DNA of 64,000 nucleotides from Datisca glomerata (lineage: Eukaryota; Streptophyta; Magnoliopsida; Cucurbitales; Datiscaceae), in contig QANY01009128.1 in assembly GCA_003255025.1 (NCBI GenBank), positions 2,147,148-2,211,147 of the forward strand, in the 5' to 3' direction. The notes under the pieces were generated by a model. That model worked only from the letters and a program-made list of their open reading frames with translations, ran no database searches and had not been told where the DNA came from. Position numbers and translations under genes: made by a program. Positions 24,903 through 36,225 of this stretch are shown piece after piece (the first letter of the stretch is position 1; every line of letters starts with the position of its first letter).

Positions 24903-25879
24903 ACCGATTTATTATTCACATATAAAATTGAATAATCATCGCATATTCATTACCACAGAAGCATATATAATTCTGTCAAATATTTTCCTTCCTTTGAACC
25001 GATAAATATTCACATAAGTTACACGCACATATTACTTTTTATAGGTCACTTTGGTGACATATTGCTTCAATTAATTCATCTCAATATATATATATATATA
25101 TAACATGCTAAAGTTCAAAATTAAAATTATACCATAATTAATCTTTAAATTAATTGATAAACAATTAATTTTATGATCCTTAAAATTTTTTTGAAAGTAT
25201 TTTGACCCAAAATCAAAACAATTTATTGAAAATACTTAAATTAAAATTAATTTTACGAGCCTTCAAATTAATTTAAATTTAATTTAATAAATGATCCATA
25301 AAATTATTTAATTTATAAATAATTAAAATACTTTTTTATGAAAAAAAAAACATGGAGGGGCTGGGAAACTACCCAACCACATTGAGCCCACAGCACCTCC
25401 TTTGTGGGCTGGGAAGACCACAACACCCATGTGTTGTGGGCTAAGCCCACAACATCTCGAAATATTTTTTTACGAACTTCAACTGTGGGCTTTAGCCCAC
25501 AGCTTGACCCGTGAGCATGTAAATCCTAGCCGCGACTTTCCCTTACAGCCGCGGCCATGGCCGCGACTCTTCCTCACAGCCGCAGCCTTGGCCGTGGCTT
25601 TTCCTTAATCGATACGGCTAGACGGTTGCGGCTTTGCCTTGCCGGCGCAGACAATCCGCCGCGCCGGTCCCCTGCCACCGTCACCACAACGCTAGCCGGT
25701 GGTATGAATTTAAACAAATATATACTGAAAATACCATAGAAAAAAATTATTATTCTCAACACTAATAAATTGTCAAACAATTATCAAATTCAATAACTCC
25801 AAAACATAAACACATAAACATGGATCTAGAACTTAATTTTGATTCTCAGCGATTCAACATGAGTGGCTCTAATACGACT
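24903..25879 (-). other. untranslated leader of Copia 2
   Basis: Lies between element A and the 5' LTR of Copia 2. It is AT-rich to about 25350, with a TA microsatellite at about 25087-25105, then GC-rich. Two short perfect hairpins lie at 25433-25453 and 25483-25502. The GC-rich part (25520-25700) repeats CAGCCGC/GGCCGTGGC words. No convincing protein. It may include captured sequence. Confidence 0.5.
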
Positions 25880-26372
25880 TGTTATATTCAAAATCTGTTT
25901 GGGTATAAACCGTAGTGTATAAAGCTCTAAGATCTTATATTGAACACACTGAAAATCCGCTCGATAATAGAGCAGAAGCGTACCTAAATCCATGACGATA
26001 GATTGCTATTTAGAGTCGAGCGGTTGACCTTCCAGATCTACACGATTCTTTAACAGAGAGTTACATTTGATTAGACCTCTCAGTTTTCTCTTATTAGGGA
26101 AAATATAATGGTTTTTTATAATCGCGTGATCTGGAGACCTTAACTACTTATAGATAATTTATCTTTTGATATTTCTATTTTAGCATATCATAAAAATAAA
26201 AATTACCCTAAAGTCTCTACACATTAAAGTGTTAACAACCTATTAGATACATTAAAACCTCCAATTATCCAAACCTTAGTTGATTATTTTTAATTGAGTT
26301 TAACTTTATTTGACAGTCTGTAACACATAATTAGTTTACACATAAATTCAACGTTAGATTAAAAATCTAACA
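25880..26372 (-). repeat. 5' LTR of Copia 2
   Basis: 493 bp, TGTTATATTC to AATCTAACA. The adjoining CATGAGTGGCTCTAATACGA on its left is the inverted primer-binding site. Confidence 0.9.
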
Positions 26373-26528
26373 TACTATACAACTGAGCTACCGGTACTAG
26401 AACTCGAAGCTCTAATTAGAAAACTGGAGACTCTAGTTGATGAGTTAAACGTAGCAAAGTTTAATCGCATGTCTTCGAACAGATTGCTTAAAGACTTGTC
26501 TGAGACTCGACCACTTCCACAACAATAG

Positions 26529-28080
26529 AAGAATCTTTCTTTTTATACGATCAACTATGAAAAATCACACCATATATATCTCCAACCATGAATGTACCTA
26601 CATATTCCATGTAATGTGAGAACCGCTAAATGGAGCGTGATCGAAATATATTAACAATGACTTTGGTCCCATTTTTTTACACTATCATCTTTTATAATTG
26701 AATTATGATGTTTGTTTGAAGTAATTTTTACATAAGACCGTAATCTTAATTTGCATCAGTCCTAATTTACAATCATTTGATTCAATTGAATTGTAAAATA
26801 AAATTGAAAGAATCATATTTTACAATGCCATTGTAATTTTAATATCAAACAAAATTACTTTACTACCCTCATTGAAATATTTTTTCTCACACTTTCAATC
26901 TCATTTTATTAATTTAATTAAAATTAACTTTCTTAATATTTAGTTTATCTTTATTAATTTATTTAAATATTTATACAAAAAGTAATTAAAATTAATGTTA
27001 AAATTTCACGTGAAAATATTTTTTTATTATATCTCTTATTTTATTAATTTAATAACAGTTTTTTAGAAAGTTAGTCCCACATCATTAACTGATTTAAATA
27101 TTAATTAAAATTTAATTTATTAGTTCATTTTTTTAAATTAAAATATTAATAAAAACTCATTTTATTAAATTGTTTTTTGTTTTTTAATTAAAATATTAAT
27201 AGAAATTCATTTTATTAATTTAATAAAATTAAATTAATTACAGTCTAGTCTAGCAATATCAATTTATTTAAATATTAATAAAAATAATTAAAATTAATAT
27301 TAAAATTTTCACGTGAAAATATTTTTTTATATCTCATCACATTAATGATTATTATGTATAACTAAACATGACAATCTTATTTTACAAGTAATTGAATTGT
27401 GATGATCATTGTATTTTACAGGAACCAAACGGCTCCTTAATTGCAAACTGCAATATTCGGTAAATTAAATTACCAATGATACTTTATTTTCTAATAAATT
27501 TCTAGGCCAACGTCATTTTACTAACGTGATATAAGTGTTATTGTTTTCATGCGTTTTATGACAAGAGTAAGATGACTTAACTATTTTGACAAAAAACTAT
27601 TGTGATAACACATCTTTTCAAAATTTTCGAACAAATATAAGTTAGTGTAAGATTTTGTATCTTGATTCCTTCTTAGTTTAAAAAATACACTTTTGGATCT
27701 AGAAATAAAATATGAGAAGGAATGAAGGATGGCAATTGCATTTTTATGTTTATTTACAAAAAAGTGAACAAAGAAATCTAAAGATTCAAGTTCCTATTTC
27801 CCACAGAAGAAACGATGGATCCCAATTTTGCTTTCGATGAAAGTTTGATTTCACCTCTCACCTCAATTCAACTTGATTGTTGACCCCCCATAGACTTGCT
27901 TCTCACTCCTTCCTCCGTCTCAACCTTCTCTTCTTCTTCCTCACTTCTGATCTTTTCTTCTCTCTACACTCCAATCCCTTCCAGTTCATTCTCATAGACT
28001 CATACTTCATTTTCTATTCTTCCTCTTTCAATGAGCTTAACTCGTGAAGCTTAAGAGTCCCATTTGCTGCAACATCCACG
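26529..28080. other. AT-rich intergenic region upstream of the TORTIFOLIA1-like gene
   Basis: The first ~70 bp still match the 3' flank of the PMD gene. A ~90-bp AT-rich block occurs at 26951-27045 and again at 27262-27345, each with a CACGTG palindrome core; the second copy has a perfect 16-bp palindrome at 27305-27320. The right edge, with AAACGGCTCCTTAATTG at about 27428, resembles a miniature element end. From 27860 on, the CT-rich sequence is probably the promoter-proximal region and 5' UTR of the next gene. Confidence 0.5.
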
Positions 28081-31000
28081 ATGAGCTCACAAGCCGCCAA
28101 ATCCTCAAAACCCACAAAACATCCTAACCAGTCACCACCCACATCGAGATCTCCCTCATCCTCTCTGTCCTCCCACTTAGCCATGGTCGAGCTCAAGCAA
28201 AGAATCCTTACTTCCCTTTCTAAACTCTCTGACCGAGACACCCACCAGATCGCCGTCGATGACCTCGAGAAGATTATCCAATCTCTCTCCCCGGAAGCCA
28301 TTCCAATGCTCCTCAACTGCCTCTACGATGCCACCGCTGACCCTAAGCCCCCCGTTAAGAAAGAGTCTTTGAGACTTCTCACTGTAGTTTGTGCCTCTCA
28401 TGCCGATTCTACATCGACCCATTTGACAAAAATCATTGCTCACATTGTTAAGAGGCTGAAGGATTCCGATTCAAGTGTCAGGGATGCGTGCCGGGACGCC
28501 ATTGGAGCACTCTCGTCTCAGTATCTGAAGGGCGATGCTGCTGCTGGTAGTGATAATGGGGGTCTTGGCTCAGTGGTGGCGTTGTTTGTGAAGCCTCTGT
28601 TTGAGGCAATGGGGGAGCAGAACAAAGGGGTGCAGTCTGGTGCAGCAATGTGTATGGCTAAGATGGTGGAGAGCGCCTCAAACCCACCCGTCACGTCTTT
28701 TCAGAAGCTTTGTCTCAAGATCTGTAAGTTGCTTAACAATTCCAATTTCTTGGCCAAGTCTGCACTGATGCCTATTGTAGCCAACTTGTCTCAGGTTTGT
28801 CTACTCTAACTAATGTTTTGTGCTTGCTTAGTTTACATTCTTAGGTACTTGTCTTTCCCATTCGTCACAACAATGTCATAATAGCATCAAATTGAAGCGC
28901 TGTGGATTGCTGAAAAAAATGCAATTAGTTGAAAAACATGTAACTCAATCTTTACTCGGGAAATGATTTATTTTCTCCTCTTTCATTTTGGATTCCATAA
29001 GGTGGATATATGTCCTCTATTTTAAGCTTTGTTGGGTATGCAAATCAGGTCCCAGTTCTAGTCCACCTAAACCGATCCAAATTTAGACGTCAGATAAGAG
29101 TCCAAAGGACTACATGTATTCGACCAAATTTCCATGTTGGTTGTCCCTGTAGAACTCAGAGATATAGACTTAATAACGATAGCTTGATAAGAAATCAACT
29201 TTGCACGTGACATGGTATCCATATCTACGACTGATTGTCTAGAACATCAACTTTTAACCGATTTACTACTCTCCACCTTCTCTCAGATATCATTTGTAAA
29301 TATCACTCACAAATTGTAACCTTATAAACTACTTCCATCACTCCGAATCTTTCTATTGATCGTTTAATTCCATACTGTAAAGTCTCCCATTAGTAAGTAC
29401 TAAGAAGAATATTTTTATCCTTCCATCTTCCTTCCTTTTTAGCCAACTGGAGAGTGGGTGGTAGAATATCCTTTCTAAATGGAAATAGTTTCCTCGATCA
29501 TGACTCCTTCCTGTTTCTTTCTATTCTGTGTTTTTTTTAATAGTTTCCAGTATCCATCTGGCAGTTCTCCACTACTTCAGTCGCTATAAATTGTGTGAAA
29601 TTAAGATATTAAATTAGATTTGCTAGACAATATGTATAATTAACAGGAGGGACTTATAGTTACCAAATCGAAGCTTGTTCATGAACTTTGAAAAAGTGAA
29701 GACTTGTTTCAGGTGGGTGCAATTGCACCACAAAGCTTGGGCAACTTGCTGCAAAGTACTCATGAGTGCCTCGAGAGTACAGATTGGGCAACACGCAAGG
29801 CAGCCGCTGATGCACTAAGTGCTATAGCGTTGCATTCAAGCAACTTGATTACAGATGGAGGTGCTTCAACGGTTGCAGTTCTTGAGGCTTGCCGTTTTGA
29901 CAAGGTAATCTTTTGTCCTCTACAGAGGATGCTATCTCCAGCATCCACTTTTATCCAAAATTAGTTTGCATTGTGCTAGACAACTAATATTAGGAGGCCA
30001 ATATGAATTAGAAGTTAGATTTCTTTGTTTGTCATATTGAAAACTTGCACAAACTATTTGCAGGTTGGGTACAATTGCTAATTTCAACTTTTTAGGCATC
30101 ATACAAATGTTTTATGCTATCTGGTATTATCAAAAGTTGATGCTCATTCCTAAATCCCTCGTCGCTCGAATAAGAATAATGAGACTTCTCTTCTATACAG
30201 AATTTTTTTTGGTTGTATATTTTCTGTTGAAAAAGACAGTTGGAGATTGGAAGGAAGACTTCCTTCTTTTAAAGCTGCATTAGTGAAGATTCTCATATCT
30301 TACATCTTGCCTTTAGAAATAAGAAATGATTAGTGAAATAGAGTATGCGGTATTCGAGCTGGACTTACATACCTGAGAAGAGGATTGGGGCAGTGGATGG
30401 GTTGTTACACGAGTTGTATATTTCAGTGCTTCAGGTTAATGAATGTCTAGCTTTTTTGACAGATTAAACCAGTTAGAGAGAGTATGGTAGAGGCATTGCA
30501 GTTATGGAGAAAGATTGGTGGGAAAGCGGAAGATGTTGCAGAAAGCCAGAAAGCCTTGTCCAACGGTAGTATCCCCCATGAAACATGCATACATACTGCA
30601 TAGATATCCTTTCCTGTAAATAAATTTTCTGGAGCAACATTCATATGTAATTTAATTCTTGTTTCCCACCACTGACTTATATTTTATTCAGAATGTGAAA
30701 ATTCTGAACCAGATGGATTGTCAGAAAAAGATAACCACAACAATACAAAATTGATCGAGAGGACAGAACAATCAACGAAAGACATATCTAATGGCTCTGC
30801 CCCCCCAAATTCAGAATCTGTTAATAAAATAAATTGCAGTAAAATACCGGACAAAGCAGTAGTAATATTGAAGAAAAAAGCACCTGTCTTGACTGACAAA
30901 GAGTTAAACCCAGAATTCTTCCAGAAACTCGAAACTAGGGGTTTGGGTGATTTGCCTGTGGAAGTAATTGTTCCTCGCAGATGTCTCAATTCAAACTCAA

Positions 31001-33146
31001 ACAGTGAAGAACCAGAGGAAAACGACAAAGATCCAAGACTTAGATCTAGTCGCATTGGAGACGTTCGCTTTGATGATATGAATGGATCTTTTAGCGGTAA
31101 ATATCATATCATTGAGAGAACAAAAGACTCAAGAACAAAAGCATATGATGCAAACAACCGTATTGATGTAAATCAGAGGGAGTCATCTGGCAATCATCCA
31201 GCATTCTCCAGAACAGATGGCCAATCTGAAGGAACCTTCATGAATAGCAAAGGAAATTGGTTGGCTATTCAGAGGCAGTTACTGCAGTTAGAGAGACAAC
31301 AAGCTCAGTTGATGAACATGGTGCAGGTATGATCAATTTCCACGAAAGGCTTTTTCTCATGAATGCTTTTCGAACAAGTGTTTTACACATGCTCCCATTG
31401 CAGGATTTCATAGGTGGATCTCATGATGGTATGGTGACTTTAGAGAACAGAGTAAGAGGTCTTGAAAGAGTTGTTGACGACATGGCACGAGATTTGTCAG
31501 TATCTTCGGGGAGGAGAGGTAATTCTGTTATGGGGTTCGAGGGATCTTCTAATAGGCCATTAGGAAAATTTGGAAGGAATGGTGATGGGAGAACCCCGTT
31601 TGGGGAAAGATTCACCCAACCAGACGGCATGTCTTCATTTATGAGAGGAAGGGGACCTCCATGGAGATCTGACATGAATGATTGGGATTTTTCTCCTTAT
31701 GGTACTTCCAGAAATGGGCAGATTGGCTCAAAGAGGGCACCGGGTGGCAGTAATATGGATGGTAGATCACCGAAATCAGACAACGAGAGTGATCTGGCTG
31801 TCAGTAGGAGAGGCTGGGATAAAGGGGCTGGACTTGTTCGACATGGTGAAGGGCCTTCTGCAAGAAGTGTATGGCAAGCTTCAAAAGATGAAGCTACCTT
31901 AGAAGCGATTCGGGTGGCTGGAGAGGACAGTGGTACATCACGGACTGCAAGAGCTGCTATTCCTGAACTGGTTGCAGAAGCCCTAGGAGACGACAATTCT
32001 GGTCAGGAACGAGACCCGGTCTGGACTTCTTGGATTAATGCAATGGATGCGCTTCACGTGGGTGATATGGACTCGGCGTTTGCTGAAGTTTTGTCCACTG
32101 GGGATGATATCTTGCTTGTGAAGTTAATGGACAAATCAGGTCCGGTAATTGATCAACTCTCAAATGAGATAGCTTGTGAGGTCTTGAATGCTGTGGGACA
32201 ATTTCTACAAGAGCAGAACTTGTTTGACATTTGTTTATCTTGGATTCAACAGGTAAATTTTGCCTGATATGGGCAGTTCATAATTTTATTTATTTATTGT
32301 ATACGTTCTTTGACTGGCTGATATGCAATTTTTTTTTCATTAGAGCAAATGCTTAACATCTAAGAATATTGATTCATACGGAAGTCCTATTGTTAATCTA
32401 GGAATGTTGCTTTGTTTTTTTTTTTTGGTGGGGGGGGGGGGGGGNGGGGGGGGGGGGGGTATCCTTTAGTATATGCAAATACCATTTCTCCAAATCTGAG
32501 AAGTGCCACTCAAAAAAGTATATCGGTCTTGAACCTTAGAACAACTTGTGTTATTGATAACCTGAAAATTTACACTAGGCGTGTTTTGATTATTTAGGTT
32601 CTCAGTGACATTTTAAAAATATCAAAGTCTGAGGCTTACAGAAGGACATGACTGTGACATTTTAAATTATTCTGGGAACTTTCTCTGAGAAAATTAGACT
32701 TACATGGACTAAATCGGGAAACAAAGTAAACTTGGAGGACTAAAGCCACAAGATCATGTTCTAGGGCATCTTGGCTTTCTTTGAGTAAACTCTAACAAAC
32801 TGCTGTTGGGTGGTGTGGCATTTTAATTACAAGTTCTATCTGAACATTGAAATTCCATGATACACAATCTATTATACGTTATGCTCTTTGCCTGTGACCG
32901 TAAAAGTACCTTATCTGATTGTTTTTCTGTTCATTTTCGTGCTGTGTTCAGTTAGCAGAAATTTTGTTGGAGAATGGACCTGAGTTCTTGGGTATCCCAA
33001 TGGAAGTAAAGAGAGAGATTTTATTGAATCTACATGAAGCTTCTTCAACTATGGATCTACCCGAGGACTGGGAAGGTGCACTGCCCGACCAACTTTTGTC
33101 ACAATTAGCATCTGCCTGGGGTATTGATCTTCGGCATCACGAGTAG
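28081..33146 (+). CDS. TOR1L: TORTIFOLIA1/SPIRAL2-like microtubule-associated protein
   Basis: Plant HEAT-repeat protein of the TORTIFOLIA1 family, which binds cortical microtubules and influences growth direction. Exons are 28081-28794, 29713-29904, 30463-30565, 30692-31326, 31404-32252 and 32952-33146. All introns are GT-AG and phases join to give about 895 aa, close to TORTIFOLIA1 itself (864 aa). Residues 35-300 form the HEAT region (VELKQRILTSLSKLSDRDTH, ADALSAIALHSSNLITDGG). IKPVRESMVEALQLWRKIGG follows at 303-322. Residues 525-580 carry a predicted coiled coil (LLQLERQQAQL, then LENRVRGLERVVDDMARDLS). The conserved C-terminal module starts near 745 and ends PDQLLSQLASAWGIDLRHHE. The ATG at 28081 follows a CT-rich leader; a second ATG 34 codons in is an alternative. 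The family is confident, the exact paralogue is not. Confidence 0.93.
32430..32459. repeat. poly-G run with an ambiguous base
   Basis: About 30 G residues with one N at 32445, after a T run, within the last intron of the TORTIFOLIA1-like gene. The N suggests the assembler could not resolve the homopolymer length. Confidence 0.95.
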
Positions 33147-33414
33147 CCAAAATTCTTTACTTTTTAAACTTGTCTGATGTTACATTATTCAAGTTGAATT
33201 GGTGAAAAGATTGAATGTACCAGGTTTTAAATAGATATTGAGATTCAAAACGTGTTTGTATGTTGGCGTTGGCCCAGAAATTTACCCGAAAAGAAGTATT
33301 CTTATTTGCAGTTTGCAGCTCAAAGTCAGTTTTAACATTTCATGGAATGATTACATTCATGGTTTGAGAAACATAGTGTGATTTTTCATAGTTGATCATA
33401 CAAAAAGATCTGCT

Positions 33415-35316
33415 CTAAGACCTGCGGCTAAATTTTGCTGTCTTTAGCTCAACAACTATAGTCTCAAGCTTTCTGATCCGAGATTCAAGTTCCAGTCCCG
33501 GTAACTCAGGTGCGTAGCTACTGGCTCGTCCTTCATTCCTATCTTCATTCCTATCTGTGTTCGGTTTAGTATAAGTTTGAGTCACTGCCAGTCTCACACT
33601 TTCATTGTCCATGATTAGAGGTTCACTGTTTAGCACACTGTTCTCTGCTAGATTTTCCGATGACTCTCCTCTAACTGCACCGTGATCTTTCACAGAACTC
33701 TCTGATGCTCTAGCCTGAGATTGTTTGGGAGGAAAGCCAGGCGGAACATCAGCGTTATTACCGACACATTTTTCTTCTTTAACTTCGTTGGATACGGGCT
33801 TAAAACTCAGTGTGACCGATGAATCATTTTCTCTGTTCTCGCCTTTACTTTTGAAAAGTTCTTTCGTTTGCGTTCCCTCCATTCTCTCACTACCCTTTGT
33901 TGTGCCATGTAAACCGGATGATGATCGCTTCCACCACTCTGAGTAACGGGCGGTAACACCGGCTGATGATCGCTTCCACCACTCTGAGTAACGGGCAGTA
34001 ACACCGGCTCTGAAATTTCGGGAAGGAATGTACAAATTCAGGCCCTTTAGTTGTCTGCTGAAATCATTCCAGGCAATATCAGAGCCAGGAAGATCTTGAT
34101 CTAACCCAAATTGCATAGCAACTCGATGTGGGAAGTAATCCTCTGTAAAACCAAGTCCAACTAGCTTTGCAGCTCTCACACAGACAGCAAATGAATGTGA
34201 TTCTTCATCATCCAAATTTTGATCGACTATTACCCATTGTTCCTCCTCTGCATAATACTTTGGAGGGACCCAGTCATTCACAGCCATAGCATACGGCCGC
34301 CATTGAAATCTCTTCCCGGCAGAGTCTAGAGCCGATCCAATGTTGTCGAGTTTCCTGCTTTTAACTCTATCCCAACGAGCAAATACCGGGTGACCGTGTC
34401 CGATCGAGTGAGGCAGAGGCTGCAAAGATCTAAATCTCTCCCACACCCAAATCTGAACTAACTCAAATGGTGACCATAGGTTGAGTTCTTCTCTATTTCC
34501 ACCATTGTCAAGCTTTGTAGAATCTATTTTAATTTTCCAAAAAGACAGATCCTTGTAAATGCTTGCTAAAACTGACTGCGCTAGAGCGATTCGGGTAGCT
34601 TTAGCAAGACGAATCGCTATGGGGAAAACAAGCTTTCTGATCAATTTTGATTCAGCAAAAACAAACCTGGATAACCACATCACAAGAAATGCTTCATGCT
34701 CGATTTCACTGCCAGTGTCCATGAACATCTTCAACCACACCATTTGAGTTGCCTTCTTAGATTTGCTCCTCCCTGCTTCAACTCTTGCTTGCATTAGCTT
34801 TCCTTCTATTTGCTTCAAGTCTCTGGTTTCTACAGCGCTAAGAACAGAGTCTCCAAAAACAGAGTAACCCCCCAAAATCATTATATCCTCAAGCGTAATG
34901 GTTGCTTCACCCCATGGAAAAATAAATGTATTAGTCTCAGGACTCCACTTCTCTGCAATCCCTAGAAGGATTTCATTATTTCGTCGGATTTCGATCGTGG
35001 AATTCATGATTGCATCGTAGATACCGGCCTTCTTCCAGGTAGATTGATGGGTGGGTTGCATGTGATTGATCCATTGGGTCCAGATCTCTGATGGGTTCGT
35101 CCACCCGCTGAAGTGGACTTTCAGAGGAACATTTTTTTGTTCAAAAGTGGAAGCCACGAAGTGAGAAGGAGAAGAAAGCTGGATGATTTGTTCATCAGTG
35201 GAAGTTACAGAGGGTTTGAGAAAGTGGGCAGTTCTCAGAATCGGAGTACCGTCACCAGAAGGCGAAACCATCAGCTCCTCTCTCTCTTCGACAATGGAGT
35301 ACAGTGATTCCGCCAT
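33415..35316 (-). CDS. plant mobile domain (PMD) protein, intronless
   Basis: Single-exon frame of 633 aa; ATG at 35316 follows AAAA in a good plant context. The plant mobile domain spans about residues 66-440: VHFSGWTNPSEIWTQW (67-82), the hallmark TFIFPWGEATITLEDIMILG (130-149), WLSRFVFAESKLIRKLVFPI (214-233) and WVPPKYYAEEEQWVI. The C-terminal third is polar and probably disordered, ending in a short coiled-coil-like ELESRIRKLETIVVELK. PMD proteins are nuclear; the related Arabidopsis MAIN/MAIL1 proteins act in gene expression and transposon silencing, and the domain also occurs inside transposons. Tail-to-tail with the TORTIFOLIA1-like gene, 268 bp apart. A 45-bp in-frame tandem duplication (33921-34010) repeats AGVTARYSEWWKRSS. 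The precise function is not known. Confidence 0.88.
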   Translation of the reverse strand: MAESLYSIVEEREELMVSPSGDGTPILRTAHFLKPSVTSTDEQIIQLSSPSHFVASTFEQKNVPLKVHFSGWTNPSEIWTQWINHMQPTHQSTWKKAGIYDAIMNSTIEIRRNNEILLGIAEKWSPETNTFIFPWGEATITLEDIMILGGYSVFGDSVLSAVETRDLKQIEGKLMQARVEAGRSKSKKATQMVWLKMFMDTGSEIEHEAFLVMWLSRFVFAESKLIRKLVFPIAIRLAKATRIALAQSVLASIYKDLSFWKIKIDSTKLDNGGNREELNLWSPFELVQIWVWERFRSLQPLPHSIGHGHPVFARWDRVKSRKLDNIGSALDSAGKRFQWRPYAMAVNDWVPPKYYAEEEQWVIVDQNLDDEESHSFAVCVRAAKLVGLGFTEDYFPHRVAMQFGLDQDLPGSDIAWNDFSRQLKGLNLYIPSRNFRAGVTARYSEWWKRSSAGVTARYSEWWKRSSSGLHGTTKGSERMEGTQTKELFKSKGENRENDSSVTLSFKPVSNEVKEEKCVGNNADVPPGFPPKQSQARASESSVKDHGAVRGESSENLAENSVLNSEPLIMDNESVRLAVTQTYTKPNTDRNEDRNEGRASSYAPELPGLELESRIRKLETIVVELKTAKFSRRS

Positions 35317-36225
35317 TTTTATGGTAGAGAAGAGCTTAGCTTATGAGCTAAAAAAATGAAATTTTACGGCCGTCTGGTTCCGGAGAAAATAAATCATTAC
35401 CTCCGAAAATATGAAGCTAATTTTTAGCTTTTGGTAGATTGGAAAAGGGAAGGGCCGAAGGGGGTTTTCATTTCATTTTCAAGGTTGCAGAGTTTCTGCA
35501 TGATTTGGCGAGTCTTCAAGTCTTACACTTGAAGTCTCAAACCATTTATGCTCTCTTACAATTTGGATTCTCTGCCGGCAGTTCGGTAAATCTAGATCGT
35601 CCGACTTCTCTCTCTCTTATCAAACTGTCGAATTTTTCTTTCTGTTTTAGCCTTTTCAAGTGTAAATCTGAGCCGTTCAGATAACGGTCCAGCTTGAACT
35701 TTCCGTATGTCCTGTGAAAATCCGTACTCTTCATCGATGGTAACATAGCTTTTCCCATGCTGTCTGGGTAAAGTTTTTTTTTTTGGGTGGAGAAGTTTAC
35801 ATAATAATATACTTAAAAAAAGAGTTAATAATATGTGCAAAGAAATGGACTTTTCAGTGTCCAGATGTACGCACTGAAATGGAAATAGGTTCCCAGGACA
35901 TCTAAAGGGGAGAGAATTTGTCCACTAAATTGTAATGGTTTGTGAAATTATGGACTATGATCACCTTAACATAAATACTAAGATAAATACTAAGATGAAA
36001 GATATTATTTTAATTTTGTTTTCCATTCTTTTTTTATCATTTTTAAAAATAATTTTGATCTTTTATTTTCATAATGGATGATTCATATAAAACATGATTT
36101 TCTCCGTTCTCTTGTACATCAAACAAGATATAATCTTGATCTAACTTAACTTCATATCTTAAACCTACCAGATATTTTTTGGGACCTAGTGGCATGTTGA
36201 TGTGATGGGTAAAATTTTGCTTAGT
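35317..36225. other. intergenic, PMD promoter side
   Basis: The segment 35340-35410 matches the region just upstream of the PMD pseudogene (TAATGATTTATTTTCTC, ACGGCCGTAAA), so it likely holds the shared promoter or 5' UTR. Beyond about 35450 only short, unconvincing frames are present. Confidence 0.55.

Larger units (their letters stand above)
13958..26372 (-). mobile_element. Copia LTR retrotransposon 2, with nested element A
   Basis: LTRs lie at 13958-14456 and 25880-26372. Their ends are inverted TGTTAGATT/AATCTAACA (one copy has TCTTAGATT). The flanking TGCTA (13953-13957) and TACTA (26373-26377) form a 5-bp target duplication with one change. On the minus strand the right LTR is followed by a primer site of initiator-Met type (CGTATTAGAGCC). 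A purine-rich tract (AAGTAAGAGATT) precedes the left LTR, so transcription ran right to left. Coding remnants run gag to RNase H from 18870 down to 14894. Element A (19101-24902) is inserted in its leader. It splits the PMD pseudogene. Confidence 0.93.
11990..26528 (+). pseudogene. PMD-family gene copy, pseudogene split by insertions
   Basis: A decayed paralogue of the intact gene at 33415-35316. It opens at an ATG (11990) with SLDSIVEEKEELMVSPSGDG and stops at 12170. It then continues in shifted frames through the diagnostic FPWGEATITLEDIMILGG (about 12385-12440) and a WLSRFVFAESELIRKLVFPI block (12631-12690). A solo LTR splits it at 12950-13234. Coding similarity resumes to 13957 (CVRAAKLIGL, PSRNFKADVTVHYSEWWK), where the 12.4-kb Copia 2 is inserted. 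The last piece (26378-26528) reads ELPVLELEALIRKLETLVDE and matches the intact protein's C-terminus. Similarity also covers the promoter side (around 11870-11925) and the 3' flank (around 26555-26600), so this is a DNA-level duplicate, not a processed copy. Confidence 0.92.

Noticed and set aside
25557..25739. GC-rich 60-codon frame
   Set aside because: It lies in the untranslated leader of Copia 2, built from repeated GCC/GGC words, with overlapping frames on both strands.
31257..32267. A separate 336-codon gene starting at 31257
   Set aside because: It is exon 5 of the TORTIFOLIA1-like gene plus intron read-through. Splice sites at 31326/31404 and 32252/32952 restore one protein.
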